Of a stretch of 64,000 bases of DNA, positions 36,344 to 46,318 are shown piece after piece. Made by a program: the position numbers and the translations under genes. A model generated the notes under the pieces. The model was not told where the DNA came from, searched no databases, and saw nothing but the letters and a program-made list of their open reading frames with translations. Positions within the stretch are counted from its first letter, which is position 1, and each line of letters starts with the position of its first letter. Source of the DNA: Nostoc sp. CHAB 5844 (GTDB lineage Bacteria; Cyanobacteriota; Cyanobacteriia; Cyanobacteriales; Nostocaceae). The stretch lies in the NCBI RefSeq assembly GCF_020829595.1, contig NZ_JAIVFW010000041.1, positions 1-64,000 on the forward strand, given 5' to 3'.

Positions 36344-37120
36344 ATGCCTCTAGAATTGCAAAACCTCACTGGCGGTTACACCGCAGAACCAATTGTTCAA
36401 GATATTAACCTCACCTTGCAAACAGGAGAATGGTTAAGTTTAGTTGGTGCTAATGGTTCTGGTAAATCAACATTACTCAAATTATTGAGTCGAATTCTCA
36501 TACCACAACAGGGAATAGTATTACTTGATGGCAAAGCGATTCATTCTCAACCACCGAATGTAGTAGCACAAAAATTAGCGCTGTTACCACAACAACAAAC
36601 CGTGCCAGTGGGGGTAAGTGTCAGACAATTAGTTAGTTTAGGACGTACACCTCATCAACCTTGGTGGCAATGGGAATTAACAGCGCAAGATTGGCAGAAA
36701 GTTAATGCGGCAATTCAAAAAACGCAACTAGAAAATAAGTGCGATCGCCCAGTTGAACAACTATCAGGTGGTGAAAGACAACGAGCATTTTTGGCTTTGG
36801 CACTGGCACAAGAACCAAAAGTTTTACTATTAGATGAACCGACAACTTATTTAGATATTAATTATCAATTGCAATTATTAGAACTACTAAAAAATTTAAA
36901 TCTACAACAGGAATTAACGATAGTTACAGTTTTACATGAATTAAATTTAGCCGCACGATATAGTTCTCGCATTGCTTTATTAAAACAAGGAAAACTTTGG
37001 GGAGTTGGCACACCTGAAGAAGTGTTAACACCACAGGCGATCGTGCAAGTTTTTGGTGTAGAAGCTGTAATTATTCAAACACCAGTTGGTTTACAGGTTT
37101 GTGCCATTTCTGCTTTATGA
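36344..37120 (+). CDS. iron/B12-type ABC transporter ATP-binding protein
   Basis: A 258-residue ATPase of the FepC/BtuD family. Walker A GANGSGKST (~34-42), Q-loop LLPQQQ, ABC signature LSGGERQRAF, Walker B VLLLDEPT with D-loop TYLD, and switch His in VLHELNLAAR are all intact. It should power the FecCD permease encoded directly upstream. The C-terminus (~225-258) is short, as in this family. Confidence 0.92.
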   Translation: MPLELQNLTGGYTAEPIVQDINLTLQTGEWLSLVGANGSGKSTLLKLLSRILIPQQGIVLLDGKAIHSQPPNVVAQKLALLPQQQTVPVGVSVRQLVSLGRTPHQPWWQWELTAQDWQKVNAAIQKTQLENKCDRPVEQLSGGERQRAFLALALAQEPKVLLLDEPTTYLDINYQLQLLELLKNLNLQQELTIVTVLHELNLAARYSSRIALLKQGKLWGVGTPEEVLTPQAIVQVFGVEAVIIQTPVGLQVCAISAL

Positions 37121-37203
37121 ATTTAATTCTGATAGAACTTACGCAAAATCTCTCTTGGTATGAATTGCAAAGAAACTTGTTCACTTTAGTTAAGCATAAC
37201 TGT

Positions 37204-37243
37204 AGGTTGGGTGGAACGAAGTGTAACCCAACAAAACCTCATT
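37204..37243. repeat. GTTGGGTGGAACGAAGTGTAACCCAAC hairpin repeat
   Basis: GTTGGGT and ACCCAAC flank a short GGAACGAAGTGTA loop, a common cyanobacterial intergenic hairpin. Related TTGTTGGGTTTC fragments lie at ~539 and ~59759. No gene was seen in 37121-37368. Confidence 0.55.
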
Positions 37244-37368
37244 CAGGTTTGTGGCACTAACTGAACCGTATTGGCCTATAATCTAGCTAGATTGCCTTTT
37301 CAAAATTCCCACATCCAAAAATACTTGCCTCAACTTCAAAGTCTCAGCAAGCTTGTTTTCCTCTTGTA

Positions 37369-37440
37369 TGGGTCGCCCGGGATTCGAACCCGGAACTAAT
37401 CGGTTAAAAGCCGAGTACTCTACCGTTGAGTTAGCGACCC
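37369..37440 (-). tRNA. tRNA-Lys (anticodon UUU)
   Basis: The minus strand folds as a cloverleaf: acceptor GGGTCGC/GCGACCC, D arm ACTCAACGGTAGAGT, anticodon loop CTTTTAA on a CGG/CCG stem, and T arm CCGGGTTCGAATCCCGG. The anticodon TTT decodes lysine AAA/AAG. Position 37369 is the discriminator A. The 3' CCA is not encoded and must be added after transcription. Confidence 0.93.
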
Positions 37441-37502
37441 TTGCGCTTCGTTCGCAACTTTGCCATTATAGCACAAACATCTATAGATTTGCAAAGGGGT
37501 TT

Positions 37503-38372
37503 CTAGAAAAAACTTGCTGTGAATCTAACAGATGCTGTGTAGTCGGCTCCTGGTTCTAATACAGTCAGGTTTTCGCCTGTATTTAAGGAGTTGCGCGGTG
37601 CGCTCCAAGGTTCCAGACAGTAAAAGTCTTTACCCTTGAGCGTCCAGAATACCACAATGGGATAGTCGTCACCGTAATTAATAGTCAATTTTAATTTACG
37701 GCTATTGTCTGTGACTGTAGCCGATTTACCAGTTAGTTGCTTGAAAGCAACATCAATTTCATCTAAATTAAAATCAAAATTCCCACTAAAGAATTTAATT
37801 TCCTTAGTTCTCTGGTCTTGATACTCCTGAGCAGGAATAGCAAACTCTAGCTGAGTTTTATCCTGGGTAAGAAAGTAAGGATGAAACCCACTGGAAAAAG
37901 GTATTGATGTTGTAGAGGAGTTATGCAGATGTTGCTGAATTTCCAGAGTATTCCCATTGATTTTATAACTGAAACTTAAATGAAAATCAAAGGGATATAA
38001 GGCTTTTGTTTGTTCATTGCTGACAAGATGGAGTTTGAGATAAGTTGTATTGTCCTCGGATACTTCCTCAACTTCCCACGGTAAATCACGAGCAAAACCA
38101 TGCTGTTTGAGAGTATATTGCTGCCCATTGTAGGTGTAGGAATTATCTGGTAAATTGCCACAGATAGGAAACAAAATTGGCACTCCACCTCTAACACTCA
38201 AATCAGGATTAGCAAAACGCTCTCTATCCAAATAAAGAATTTCCTGACCTTGAACGCGCCAGCCTGTAATAATACCACCACGTTCTGGGACAACCTCTAA
38301 CTGAGTACTGGAGGTTGCGTCAGAAAGGATGTATGTTTTGTACTGTTGCTGTTGAATGGTAATGGTAAGCAC
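37503..38372 (-). CDS. aldose 1-epimerase family protein
   Basis: A 289-residue beta-sandwich protein of the galactose mutarotase/YeaD group: VVPERGGIITGW, RGGVPILFPICGNL (conserved Arg and substrate loop), KQHGFARDLPWEV (conserved His), FSSGFHPYF (second His) and a C-terminal CLEPWSAPRNSLN with the catalytic-type Glu. It interconverts alpha and beta anomers of sugars or sugar phosphates. It is cytoplasmic. Like pdhA it is transcribed leftwards, with STRR filling the gap between them. Confidence 0.9.
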   Translation of the reverse strand: MLTITIQQQQYKTYILSDATSSTQLEVVPERGGIITGWRVQGQEILYLDRERFANPDLSVRGGVPILFPICGNLPDNSYTYNGQQYTLKQHGFARDLPWEVEEVSEDNTTYLKLHLVSNEQTKALYPFDFHLSFSYKINGNTLEIQQHLHNSSTTSIPFSSGFHPYFLTQDKTQLEFAIPAQEYQDQRTKEIKFFSGNFDFNLDEIDVAFKQLTGKSATVTDNSRKLKLTINYGDDYPIVVFWTLKGKDFYCLEPWSAPRNSLNTGENLTVLEPGADYTASVRFTASFF

Positions 38373-38384
38373 AAGATGAGTCCT

Positions 38385-38421
38385 TAGAGGTTGGAGGTTG
38401 GAGGTTAGAGGTTAGAGGTTA
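38385..38421. repeat. short tandem repeats (TAGAGGT / TGGAGGT)
   Basis: Five TAGAGGT/TGGAGGT heptamers between the epimerase gene and pdhA. A second, looser CTAGTCTCTAGCCC run follows at 38459-38492. Confidence 0.75.
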
Positions 38422-38501
38422 AAGAGTCTAAAAAGAACGATATTCTCTCTATTCCCTACCTAGTCTCTAGCCCCTAGCCTCTAGTCCCTAGTTTCTGATA
38501 A

Positions 38502-39536
38502 TTACTCGTCTTCTGCAAATATAAAGCGATACAATTCGCTAGGATCAGGTTCTGGACTACTTTCGGCAAACTCAACTGCTTCGTCAATCACGTCCTGAAT
38601 CTTCTTGTCAATTGCCTTTAGTTCCTCCTCACTAGCCAAATTTTGCTCCACCATATAAGCAGCCAGCTTCTTAATTGGGTCACGGGAAAACCAAAATTCT
38701 TTCTCGGCTTTGGTACGTAATTCATCTGGGTCTGCTAAGGAGTGACCACGGAAGCGGTAAGTGAGGGCTTCAATTAACGTTGGCCCTTCGCCAGCACGGG
38801 CGCGGGCGACTGCTTCTTGAGCTACAGAGTGTACTGCTAGTACGTCCATACCGTCTACTTCTACGCCCACCATATTAAATACGCTAGCTTTTTTATAAAT
38901 TTCAGGCTGGGAAGTCGCCCGTTCGTGAGCCATCCCAATTGCCCACTTATTATTTTCCACCACAAAAATAATTGGCAGTTTCCACAAAGCTGCCATATTC
39001 AAGGTTTCAAAAAACTGACCATTGTTAGCAGCACCATCACCAAAGAAGCAGGCGGTTACTTGGTCAGCCTTGGGGTCGCCTAAAACTTCGCGGCGATATT
39101 TGCTTTGAAAAGCTGCACCAGCCGCGACAGGAATGCCCTCTGCGACAAATGCATAGCCGCCCAATAAGCCATGTTCCGCAGAGAACATATGCATAGAACC
39201 GCCGCGTCCTTTGCTGCAACCTGTAGCTTTACCAAATAATTCGGCCATGACTTCACGGGCTGGCACACCTGCACTCAGGGCGTGAACGTGGTCGCGGTAG
39301 GTACTGCTAACGAAATCTTCCCCCGGACGCATTGCCTTGATAACGCCAGACGAAACAGCTTCTTGACCGTTATATAGGTGGACAAAACCAAACATTTTGC
39401 CCCTATAGTACATTTCAGCGCATTTATCTTCAAAAAAGCGTCCTAACACCATGTCTTCGTAAAGCATTAAGCCTTCATCTTTGGTGATTTGAGCGCTGGC
39501 AGTATCAAATTTAGGTAACGTCCGTTCTTGAACCAT
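38502..39536 (-). CDS. pdhA: pyruvate dehydrogenase E1 component alpha subunit
   Basis: A 344-residue protein matching cyanobacterial/plastid PdhA. It has [20 protein letters not shown] and [13 protein letters not shown], the phosphorylation-loop equivalent [15 protein letters not shown], and the thiamine diphosphate motif [10 protein letters not shown]...N (~167-197, ending [10 protein letters not shown]). With E1-beta it decarboxylates pyruvate and passes the acetyl group to E2, feeding acetyl-CoA to fatty-acid synthesis. E1-beta and E2 are not adjacent, which is normal in cyanobacteria. Confidence 0.96.
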   Translation of the reverse strand: MVQERTLPKFDTASAQITKDEGLMLYEDMVLGRFFEDKCAEMYYRGKMFGFVHLYNGQEAVSSGVIKAMRPGEDFVSSTYRDHVHALSAGVPAREVMAELFGKATGCSKGRGGSMHMFSAEHGLLGGYAFVAEGIPVAAGAAFQSKYRREVLGDPKADQVTACFFGDGAANNGQFFETLNMAALWKLPIIFVVENNKWAIGMAHERATSQPEIYKKASVFNMVGVEVDGMDVLAVHSVAQEAVARARAGEGPTLIEALTYRFRGHSLADPDELRTKAEKEFWFSRDPIKKLAAYMVEQNLASEEELKAIDKKIQDVIDEAVEFAESSPEPDPSELYRFIFAEDE

Positions 39537-40328
39537 TATTTTTTTAGTATCCCTGTTGTAAAACTGAAATTTACCATGTTAAATAGGTCGCTTTCTGACA
39601 AATCAGCTGCTTTATCTAAGCTTGGTTGTGCTGGAGACAAAAACTAAAAATTTAGGCGCTAAGCAGGATTATTGGGAATAGAAGGAAGAAATAGGTGATT
39701 TTTGGAGTTTTATAATTCGCTATCTGCGATTTTTACACCTAACTGCAATACATGACTTTTCATGCTACCCTCTGTCGTTTTACAATCCCAACTCCTGTAC
39801 ATAGGCTATCAATCAGGATAGCTTGGTTTCTGCATATTTATTAACAATTTCTCACAAAGTCAAAGTCGAAACTGAATTTATCTTGCTAGATAGTTGTAAT
39901 TAAGATTTAAGCATGGTAGCATTTTAATCCTTGTAATTAATAACATCTACCGTTAGAAGTATTGCTACTATCACTGCATAGCCAGGGAAAACACTTAAGT
40001 ATACATCAAGCAGATAAGCTTATAAGTTGGGTATGATGAGTATGATGAACGATCGCCATCCAGTTTTGCAGTGTTTAATAACTGATAGTAGTTATACACA
40101 AGTAAATACTAAGAATTAAAACAAAGTTTCCCTCTTGCCTAGGCGAAGTCAAATCAATAGTACTAAAATGTGTCTCAAAATTTCAGAGGGAACAAAATTA
40201 ATTGTTGCAATATACACTTATAGTGTAAGTCCGGTGCGGTGTTATTCACCGTAACATTATGGCACGGTTTTATATGCCTGGAATGCTCTAGGTGGATTAT
40301 GTTGATCACGGTGCAGGGGAAGTAGGCT
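39537..40328. other. 792-bp gap upstream of ftn2, with structured leader
   Basis: The gap lies between divergent pdhA and ftn2 and must hold both promoters. Most of it is AT-rich without recognisable repeats. Near ftn2, 40213-40227 (TACACT-TAT-AGTGTA) and 40237-40251 (CGGTG-TTATT-CACCG) form two adjacent hairpins, and CCGGTGC/GCACGG could enclose the second. This may be a structured 5' leader. It does not match a riboswitch I know. Confidence 0.4.
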
Positions 40329-42638
40329 GTGCGAATTCCGCTAGATTACTACCGAATTTTAGGACTACCGTTAGCGGCAAGTGAAGAACAGTTGCGGCAA
40401 GCACATAGCGATCGCATTGTGCAGTTGCCGCGACGAGAGTATTCGCAAGCAGCAATTTCTTCTCGTAAACAACTTATAGAAACAGCTTACGTGGTTTTAT
40501 CAAATCCGAAAGAACGTAGCAGTTACGATCAGCTTTATCTGTCCCATGCTTATGACCCGGATGGCACTGCTACTGCCACAGTCACAGCAGGCAAACGCAC
40601 AGACATTAATGATGATCTTGATAGCCAAGGTCTCAGTATTGAAATTCCCCAACAGGAATTAGTTGGTGCGTTATTAATCTTGCAAGAGCTAGGAGAATAT
40701 GAACTGGTACTAAAACTAGGTAATACATACCTAGCCAATCATCACAATGTCGGTGGAAAAATCGGCAATCATCTCACCGAGGATGACTTTCTCGAAAGTA
40801 GTGACCATCCAGATATTGTGTTGACGGTAGCTTTGGCTTGCCTAGAATTAGGCCGTGAACAGTGGCAGCAAGGTTATTACGAAAATGCGGCGATTTCCCT
40901 AGAATCTGGGCTAGAAATGCTCTTTAGTGAAGGAATATTCTCTAGCGTACAGGCAGAAATTCAAGCTGATCTTTATAAATTACGTCCTTATCGGGTTTTA
41001 GAATTACTAGAGTTACCTTTAGAAAAGACTGGAGAACGCCGCCAAGGTCTGGAATTGTTGCAAAGCATCCTTGACGATCGCGGCGGTATTGATGGGACTA
41101 ACAACGATCAATCAGGTTTAAGTATAGATGACTTTCTGCGGTTTATTCAGCAAATCCGCCACTACTTAACAGTCGCCGAACAACACAAGTTATTTGAAGC
41201 CGAAAGTAAGCGTCCATCTGCTGTGGCTACTTACCTAGCAGTTTATGCTTTGATTGCCAGAGGATTTGCCCAGCGTCAACCAGCATTAATTCGTCAAGCT
41301 AGACAAATGCTGATGCATCTGGGTAAGCGTCAAGATGTGCATCTAGAACAATCACTCTGTGCGCTACTGTTAGGTCAAACCGAAGAAGCAACCCGTGTTT
41401 TGGAGATGAGTCAGGAGTACGAAGCCCTGGCTTTTATCCGCGAAAAATCCCAAGACTCTCCTGATTTGTTACCTGGGTTGTGTCTGTATGGTGAACAGTG
41501 GTTACAACATGAAGTGTTTCCGCATTTTCGGGATCTATCAAGGCAGCAAGCTTCACTTAAAGATTACTTTGCCAACTCTCAAGTGCAAGCATATTTAGAA
41601 GCACTACCTACTGATGCCGAAACTAGTAACGATTGGGGTGTAATTAATCGTCAACCTTTTGCCTCACCACAACCTAATAATAACCGTCAACAAACTCATG
41701 CACCTGGGGTTTCGCGCCAAAATCATCCGAGAATGCCTGATTTAGATTTGCCAGAAACTCCCAACCAAAAAACGCCAGTTCCGAGATGGAATACATCACC
41801 TGCACCAGTTGCGCCTAATTATACCCAGCCCTCAGAAATACCTGTAGCAGCTTCTACCGCAGAACGACCAGAAAAAGCAACTAACCATAATCTGAATGGT
41901 AAAGGTACTGCGCCGCGTCCTAACCAAAAGCGCAGACGACGTAAGCAGACTCAACCTGTTAACCGAGAATATGTGTTAGATAATAATCGCGATCGCCGAA
42001 CTCGGCAACGGCGAACTGTTCGCAGCAGCTTAGACAGTAAAACAAGATTAGTCTGGACAGTGTTTGCCTCATTGGCTGGTATATTAGTTTTCTGGCTGAT
42101 AGTTTCCACAACCTTTGGTTGGGTAAAAAATCTATTTTCCCCGACTCCAGCTTTACAAGGTAAGCAGTTGTCTATACAACTAAATCAACCACCAATAGAA
42201 ATTCCTAACGGCTATAGCGAGTTACTACCAGCTAATGGCCCCCTGACAGATACGACAGCAGAAGAAGTAATTCGGACTTGGCTTTCTACCAAAGCCTTAG
42301 CTTTAGGGCCAAACCATGATCTTGAGAGTTTAAACAACATTTTAACTGGTTCATCTTTATCTCAATGGCGATTAATTGCCCAGCAAGATAGATTAGATAA
42401 CCGTTATCGCCAATACGACCACAGCGTTAAAGTAGAATTTGTCAGTAAAAATGAGCTAGATCCCAATCGCGCTGCAGTTTTAGCTACTGTCAAAGAAGTA
42501 ACACAATTTTATGAAAACGGTCAAAAGAAAAAGTCTTCTAACGAAAATTTGCGGGTTCGCTATGATTTAATTCGGCGAGAAGGTAAGTGGCTAATTCAAA
42601 GTATGTATGTTGTCAATCAAGTGGGTAATAATTTTTAG
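40329..42638 (+). CDS. ftn2: Ftn2/ZipN (ARC6-like) cell division protein
   Basis: A 769-residue protein. A divergent J-like domain at 1-65 (DYYRILGLPLAASEEQLRQAH; NPKERSSYDQL) lacks a clear HPD. A helical region follows (~95-430) and a Pro/Gln-rich basic linker (~440-570). One transmembrane helix lies at ~574-598, then a C-terminal ARC6-type (IMS/DUF4101) domain at ~640-769 with EEVIRTWLSTKALALG. Ftn2 anchors and stabilises FtsZ rings at the cell membrane in cyanobacteria and is the ancestor of chloroplast ARC6. The GTG start gives the family's RIPLDYYRIL beginning. Confidence 0.93.
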   Translation: MRIPLDYYRILGLPLAASEEQLRQAHSDRIVQLPRREYSQAAISSRKQLIETAYVVLSNPKERSSYDQLYLSHAYDPDGTATATVTAGKRTDINDDLDSQGLSIEIPQQELVGALLILQELGEYELVLKLGNTYLANHHNVGGKIGNHLTEDDFLESSDHPDIVLTVALACLELGREQWQQGYYENAAISLESGLEMLFSEGIFSSVQAEIQADLYKLRPYRVLELLELPLEKTGERRQGLELLQSILDDRGGIDGTNNDQSGLSIDDFLRFIQQIRHYLTVAEQHKLFEAESKRPSAVATYLAVYALIARGFAQRQPALIRQARQMLMHLGKRQDVHLEQSLCALLLGQTEEATRVLEMSQEYEALAFIREKSQDSPDLLPGLCLYGEQWLQHEVFPHFRDLSRQQASLKDYFANSQVQAYLEALPTDAETSNDWGVINRQPFASPQPNNNRQQTHAPGVSRQNHPRMPDLDLPETPNQKTPVPRWNTSPAPVAPNYTQPSEIPVAASTAERPEKATNHNLNGKGTAPRPNQKRRRRKQTQPVNREYVLDNNRDRRTRQRRTVRSSLDSKTRLVWTVFASLAGILVFWLIVSTTFGWVKNLFSPTPALQGKQLSIQLNQPPIEIPNGYSELLPANGPLTDTTAEEVIRTWLSTKALALGPNHDLESLNNILTGSSLSQWRLIAQQDRLDNRYRQYDHSVKVEFVSKNELDPNRAAVLATVKEVTQFYENGQKKKSSNENLRVRYDLIRREGKWLIQSMYVVNQVGNNF

Positions 42639-43400
42639 AGCTATATGAAATAACACATCATAGTTCTAATTGGCTAGGTGGCTGATAATAGCTTAGTTAA
42701 TACTCTGGTGCTTTCAAACCACTTCAATGTTGAGACTAGTTAAGTAGTTCAGGATATTGAAAAGAAATTTGTGAGTTTAGTGAGCGATCGCTTTTCATCA
42801 GGCTGAGATAGGTTTGAATATCACCATAGCGATTCTATCAACAAAAACAGGAAGCCGAATTTTCTACACCCTAAAACAGTCTTTCTTCTCGTGAAAAAAA
42901 TGTTTTTACTGCTAATTAAGTGAATACACGGAAAAAATTAGCATACCTCTGTCTTTATATTTATTTAACAATTTGCTTGTTTTGTAATATTTTATTCAGA
43001 GCAACTTCATACAGTATTTCCGTAACTTTGCAGTTATCTCCTTGTAAAAAAAAAGTTTACATTTATCTTAACCAAAGATATTTTCAGGCAATTCTGCTAA
43101 CTTAATACCTTCTGATTTATCAGCTGTAGCAACAACGCGCAATAGTGAAGAGTTTGACATTCACAAAATTTAGTTTGGGCATCTACCATTTATGATATTT
43201 AAAAATTTTCTCATAGTTATACAGAAAAATATTGGCGTGAATGGCATAGATGAAATGACTGCCTTTCGCTTGAAAGAATTCCTATAATCTGCGTTGAAAT
43301 CAGCAATCAAGTATCGCTCTTTTTCAGGATAATGTTATTGAACTGTGTACTATCGTTATGGATAGTGTACTAAAACCTGTAAATAAAGAGGGTCAGCAAT
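42639..43400. other. 762-bp gap, no confident gene
   Basis: AT-rich DNA between ftn2 and the next gene. A 29-codon frame on the minus strand (43160-43068, ATG to TAA; ...LLRVVATADKSEGIKLAELP) looks protein-like and may be a gene remnant. A 61-codon plus-strand frame at 42920 is Leu/Tyr/Phe-rich by base composition and not convincing. GAGGGT precedes the 43401 start by 8 nt. Confidence 0.4.
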
Positions 43401-44615
43401 ATGACAATTAAATCGAATGATAGCAACATTTTTCAAGTCGCAGGTATTCATTTAAGAATCTGGGAATCCAATCTTATAGTATTGCCTATCCCGAAAAATA
43501 GCTCTGATTCCAGTATCTCTGTAGAAATTGTAGAAATTGAAGTTTACCTAATCAATAACACACTAAATCCTTGTCATCTCAATCCCAATCAAACATTAAT
43601 TCCAGAGCTTTTAACATCAGATGGTCAAGCACTGCAAGGGCAAATAACTTTAGATGAACCTGTTGACAAACTTCAAAGTAATATACCTCCCCAATCAGGT
43701 TTTGGAATTTGGTTGACACAGTTCGTATCAAACTTTGCTCAATGGCTAAAGCGATATGAGACTAGAGTATTTGATCCTCGTTTAATCGATTCGGGACTAC
43801 ACATACCCTTTACTTTGGCTCTAAGGCTCATTTGGCAAAATAACCATCTGCAACTTCAAGTTATTAATAGCCCTAACTCCTTATCAAAAATTTTTCGATT
43901 TCTTGACAAATCTTGGTTTTTCAATATTCTCCAACCAGGAGCTTATCAACTTCGGTTTATGTGGGGTAGTTATGGTGAAAGTGAATCAAGCTCAGATCCT
44001 CCAACAGAAAAAACAGTGAGTGCGGTGCAATTAGTGACTCAATTTGTGAATCTTCACTTAATTGAACCTGTGGAAGTTGACAACAATGCAGTAGAAGTGG
44101 AAGGCATTCGTTTTGAAACTTTAGTGCCAGAACGGGTATTGACTCTTCCAGAAAAAAAGCGCCGTGTCGTAACTCGCGTACAGTTAGGGATTTGTATTAC
44201 TAACAACACCCCTGAGCCAGTTCGCTTCAACCTTTTTAATACCTTGATACCCCAGCTTGTAGAAGTAGATGGTCAAGTATGTTTGCGAGGGTATTTTCGG
44301 CGTGGAACTAAAAGACCATCAGAATCTGATTTTCCACTTGTCATGCCAGGAGAGAGTTTCACTTTATTTCCATACGCCGAACTCTCTTGGCGCAAGCTTG
44401 ACCCGTTTACTCTAATAATTGAAGCCAGTGATGGTGGCTATTGGGATTTTGATGGACTTAAGGCGGGCATTTATCAAATTCAGTTTGTTTATAACAACAA
44501 ATGTACAACGCAAGAAATATATGACAGAACAAGTATGAATACGAATTTAATAGAAAATCTTTGGATAGGTAAAGTATCTACCTATTTTGTAGAGTTTTGC
44601 TTAGTTGAGCAATAA
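43401..44615 (+). CDS. unrecognised protein with two homologous halves
   Basis: A 404-residue soluble protein with no signal peptide or membrane helix, which I do not recognise. It consists of two similar beta-rich halves. VEIEVYLINNTLNPCHLNPN (then QTLIPELL) at ~42-72 parallels VQLGICITNNTPEPVRFNLF (then NTLIPQLV) at ~260-290. LQPGAYQLRF at ~178 parallels LKAGIYQIQF at ~355. VTQFVNLHLIEPVE parallels STYFVEFCLVEQ at each half's end. It is 54 bp upstream of a PEP-CTERM protein gene on the same strand, suggesting a joint role. Confidence 0.75.
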   Translation: MTIKSNDSNIFQVAGIHLRIWESNLIVLPIPKNSSDSSISVEIVEIEVYLINNTLNPCHLNPNQTLIPELLTSDGQALQGQITLDEPVDKLQSNIPPQSGFGIWLTQFVSNFAQWLKRYETRVFDPRLIDSGLHIPFTLALRLIWQNNHLQLQVINSPNSLSKIFRFLDKSWFFNILQPGAYQLRFMWGSYGESESSSDPPTEKTVSAVQLVTQFVNLHLIEPVEVDNNAVEVEGIRFETLVPERVLTLPEKKRRVVTRVQLGICITNNTPEPVRFNLFNTLIPQLVEVDGQVCLRGYFRRGTKRPSESDFPLVMPGESFTLFPYAELSWRKLDPFTLIIEASDGGYWDFDGLKAGIYQIQFVYNNKCTTQEIYDRTSMNTNLIENLWIGKVSTYFVEFCLVEQ

Positions 44616-44669
44616 ATTCAAGCAAAATCAAGACAACAATGTAACTTAATAAGTACAGGAATTATAAAA

Positions 44670-46316
44670 ATGTCATCACGCTTTTCACAACAATATTCCT
44701 TAGTTTTAATTGCAACAAGTTTATTTGCCACAATACAAAGTCAGTCAAGCTTTGCAGTCACAGTTAATAATCCACTAGGCAGACCAGTCATCATGCCTTA
44801 CGAAGATACATTAAATCAAAGAGCAGGCTTAGTACAATTACAAGCATGGCCTTTTTATGATCCACGCTCTTTTTTAGATTTTGGGAAAGTTGTGGAGATC
44901 AAACCAGGGGGAACAGATAAATTGCTCAGTTTACTAAGATATCAATTCCCCGAACCTGACTGGAATTTTGTACGGATAGGAAGTGGATTAAAAGGTAGTT
45001 TTAATATCAAAACATACTATCCTTGCACTCCAACATTTCCCTTACCTTCTGGCCAATGTCCAGATTTACGATACAGCAGAGGTGCTGGAGCTGCGTTTAG
45101 ATTAGATTACATTCCAAAAGGAAATGATCCAAAAGGTAATAGTGTTCACTGGACTCAACGAGTGATAGATAACTATGAAGGGTTTGAACAAGACCAACTC
45201 GATATTGATGATGGTCAAACGGATCCATACTACGATACCGTCTTTACTGCTGGTTCAAACTATTTTATGGATTATCCGTGGGTTCCTAATATGGATCTTG
45301 ATAAAAAAATCTACTTCTATGCCGAAACCTATCTTGTCGAGGAAGTTAGAACTCCAGGAAGTCGGCAAAAAACTGTCAATATTTACGATGGAGTCAGATG
45401 GGGTTGGGAACACATACCGTCCAACACCTTCAAAAAGCTTCCAGGTACTCTATCTTCTGGTACACAAGTAGATAGATTTGCTCTAGAAAACCTTCCCGTA
45501 GGTAGAAGATTTTATGCCTATATAAATAATGACATACCCGGGAATAGATGCAATCCAGACACGTACTTAAGAAATGGTAATAATCGCAACGATAATAGTA
45601 GTCCTATAGGAGATGGCTTTGCTTCTGCACTGACAGGTATTGTGTCTGGAAATGGGACTATCAACTTTAGTGTACAAGCAGCAAATGGCGGTGCTAGGGG
45701 CGAAGATCAAGGTAACTACGAGCTTAATGTTATGGTATTTGACGAGGAAAATTTGTCTGAGGATGAATTTCAGGAATTTACTGCTGCAAGTAGTGGTGGC
45801 GGTGGATTTGGGAAAGAACTACGAGGTCGGACACTGGATGATCCTATCCTTCCCAGCGCCAGAGAAGGGAATTGGCAAGTATTCCGCGATGTTCCTGGTT
45901 GTCGTTGGTATGACCCACCAACAAACAATGGTTTTGAATTCCAAGCACTTGACGATACACTCTTTACCGAAATTCTTGATTTCCCTTTTGATGACGACAA
46001 TAGATTTACCGTCTCAGTTGGAGATAGTATCCTTGGCGAATTCAGTCCCGGACAAAACGTAGACTTTGTTTCCTTACTTGGTTTTGGTGTTCCAAACTTT
46101 AAAATTACTGGCATCGATTCATTATTTGGTTCAACAGAAGAAACTGCTTTCCCTATCCAACTAGCATTTAATGATCGTAGAGGCAGTTTCAAAATGCGAC
46201 CAATTTCTCCAGGAACCTCACCACAATCTACCCCTGAATCCACATCTGCATTAGGACTATTTGTACTCGGCGCGTGGGGAATAATAAAAGCGATGAAAAT
46301 TCGCTGTGAAAAATAA
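44670..46316 (+). CDS. PEP-CTERM sorting-signal exported protein
   Basis: A 548-residue secreted protein. A signal peptide lies at 1-29 (ending SSFAVT). There is a large Asp/Gly/Asn-rich extracellular region with four to six Cys and a Gly-rich segment (ASSGGGGFG) near 375. The C-terminus carries PESTSALGLFVLGAWGII followed by KAMKIR: a PEP motif, a hydrophobic helix and a basic tail. That tripartite signal is recognised by an exosortase in the EpsH-type sorting system. The main body is not recognised. It ends 2 nt before the O-antigen-ligase-like gene, so the two are almost certainly cotranscribed. Confidence 0.75.
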   Translation: MSSRFSQQYSLVLIATSLFATIQSQSSFAVTVNNPLGRPVIMPYEDTLNQRAGLVQLQAWPFYDPRSFLDFGKVVEIKPGGTDKLLSLLRYQFPEPDWNFVRIGSGLKGSFNIKTYYPCTPTFPLPSGQCPDLRYSRGAGAAFRLDYIPKGNDPKGNSVHWTQRVIDNYEGFEQDQLDIDDGQTDPYYDTVFTAGSNYFMDYPWVPNMDLDKKIYFYAETYLVEEVRTPGSRQKTVNIYDGVRWGWEHIPSNTFKKLPGTLSSGTQVDRFALENLPVGRRFYAYINNDIPGNRCNPDTYLRNGNNRNDNSSPIGDGFASALTGIVSGNGTINFSVQAANGGARGEDQGNYELNVMVFDEENLSEDEFQEFTAASSGGGGFGKELRGRTLDDPILPSAREGNWQVFRDVPGCRWYDPPTNNGFEFQALDDTLFTEILDFPFDDDNRFTVSVGDSILGEFSPGQNVDFVSLLGFGVPNFKITGIDSLFGSTEETAFPIQLAFNDRRGSFKMRPISPGTSPQSTPESTSALGLFVLGAWGIIKAMKIRCEK

Positions 46317-46318
46317 CC

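Noticed and set aside
40213-40268. Cobalamin or other known riboswitch before ftn2
   Set aside because: The CCGGTGC and GCACGG stretches recall a cobalamin motif, but the conserved box and kissing loop are absent and the gene is not a B12 gene.
42920-43105. 61-codon hydrophobic frame
   Set aside because: Leu/Tyr/Phe-rich composition is expected from AT-rich DNA; no ribosome site and no conserved pattern.
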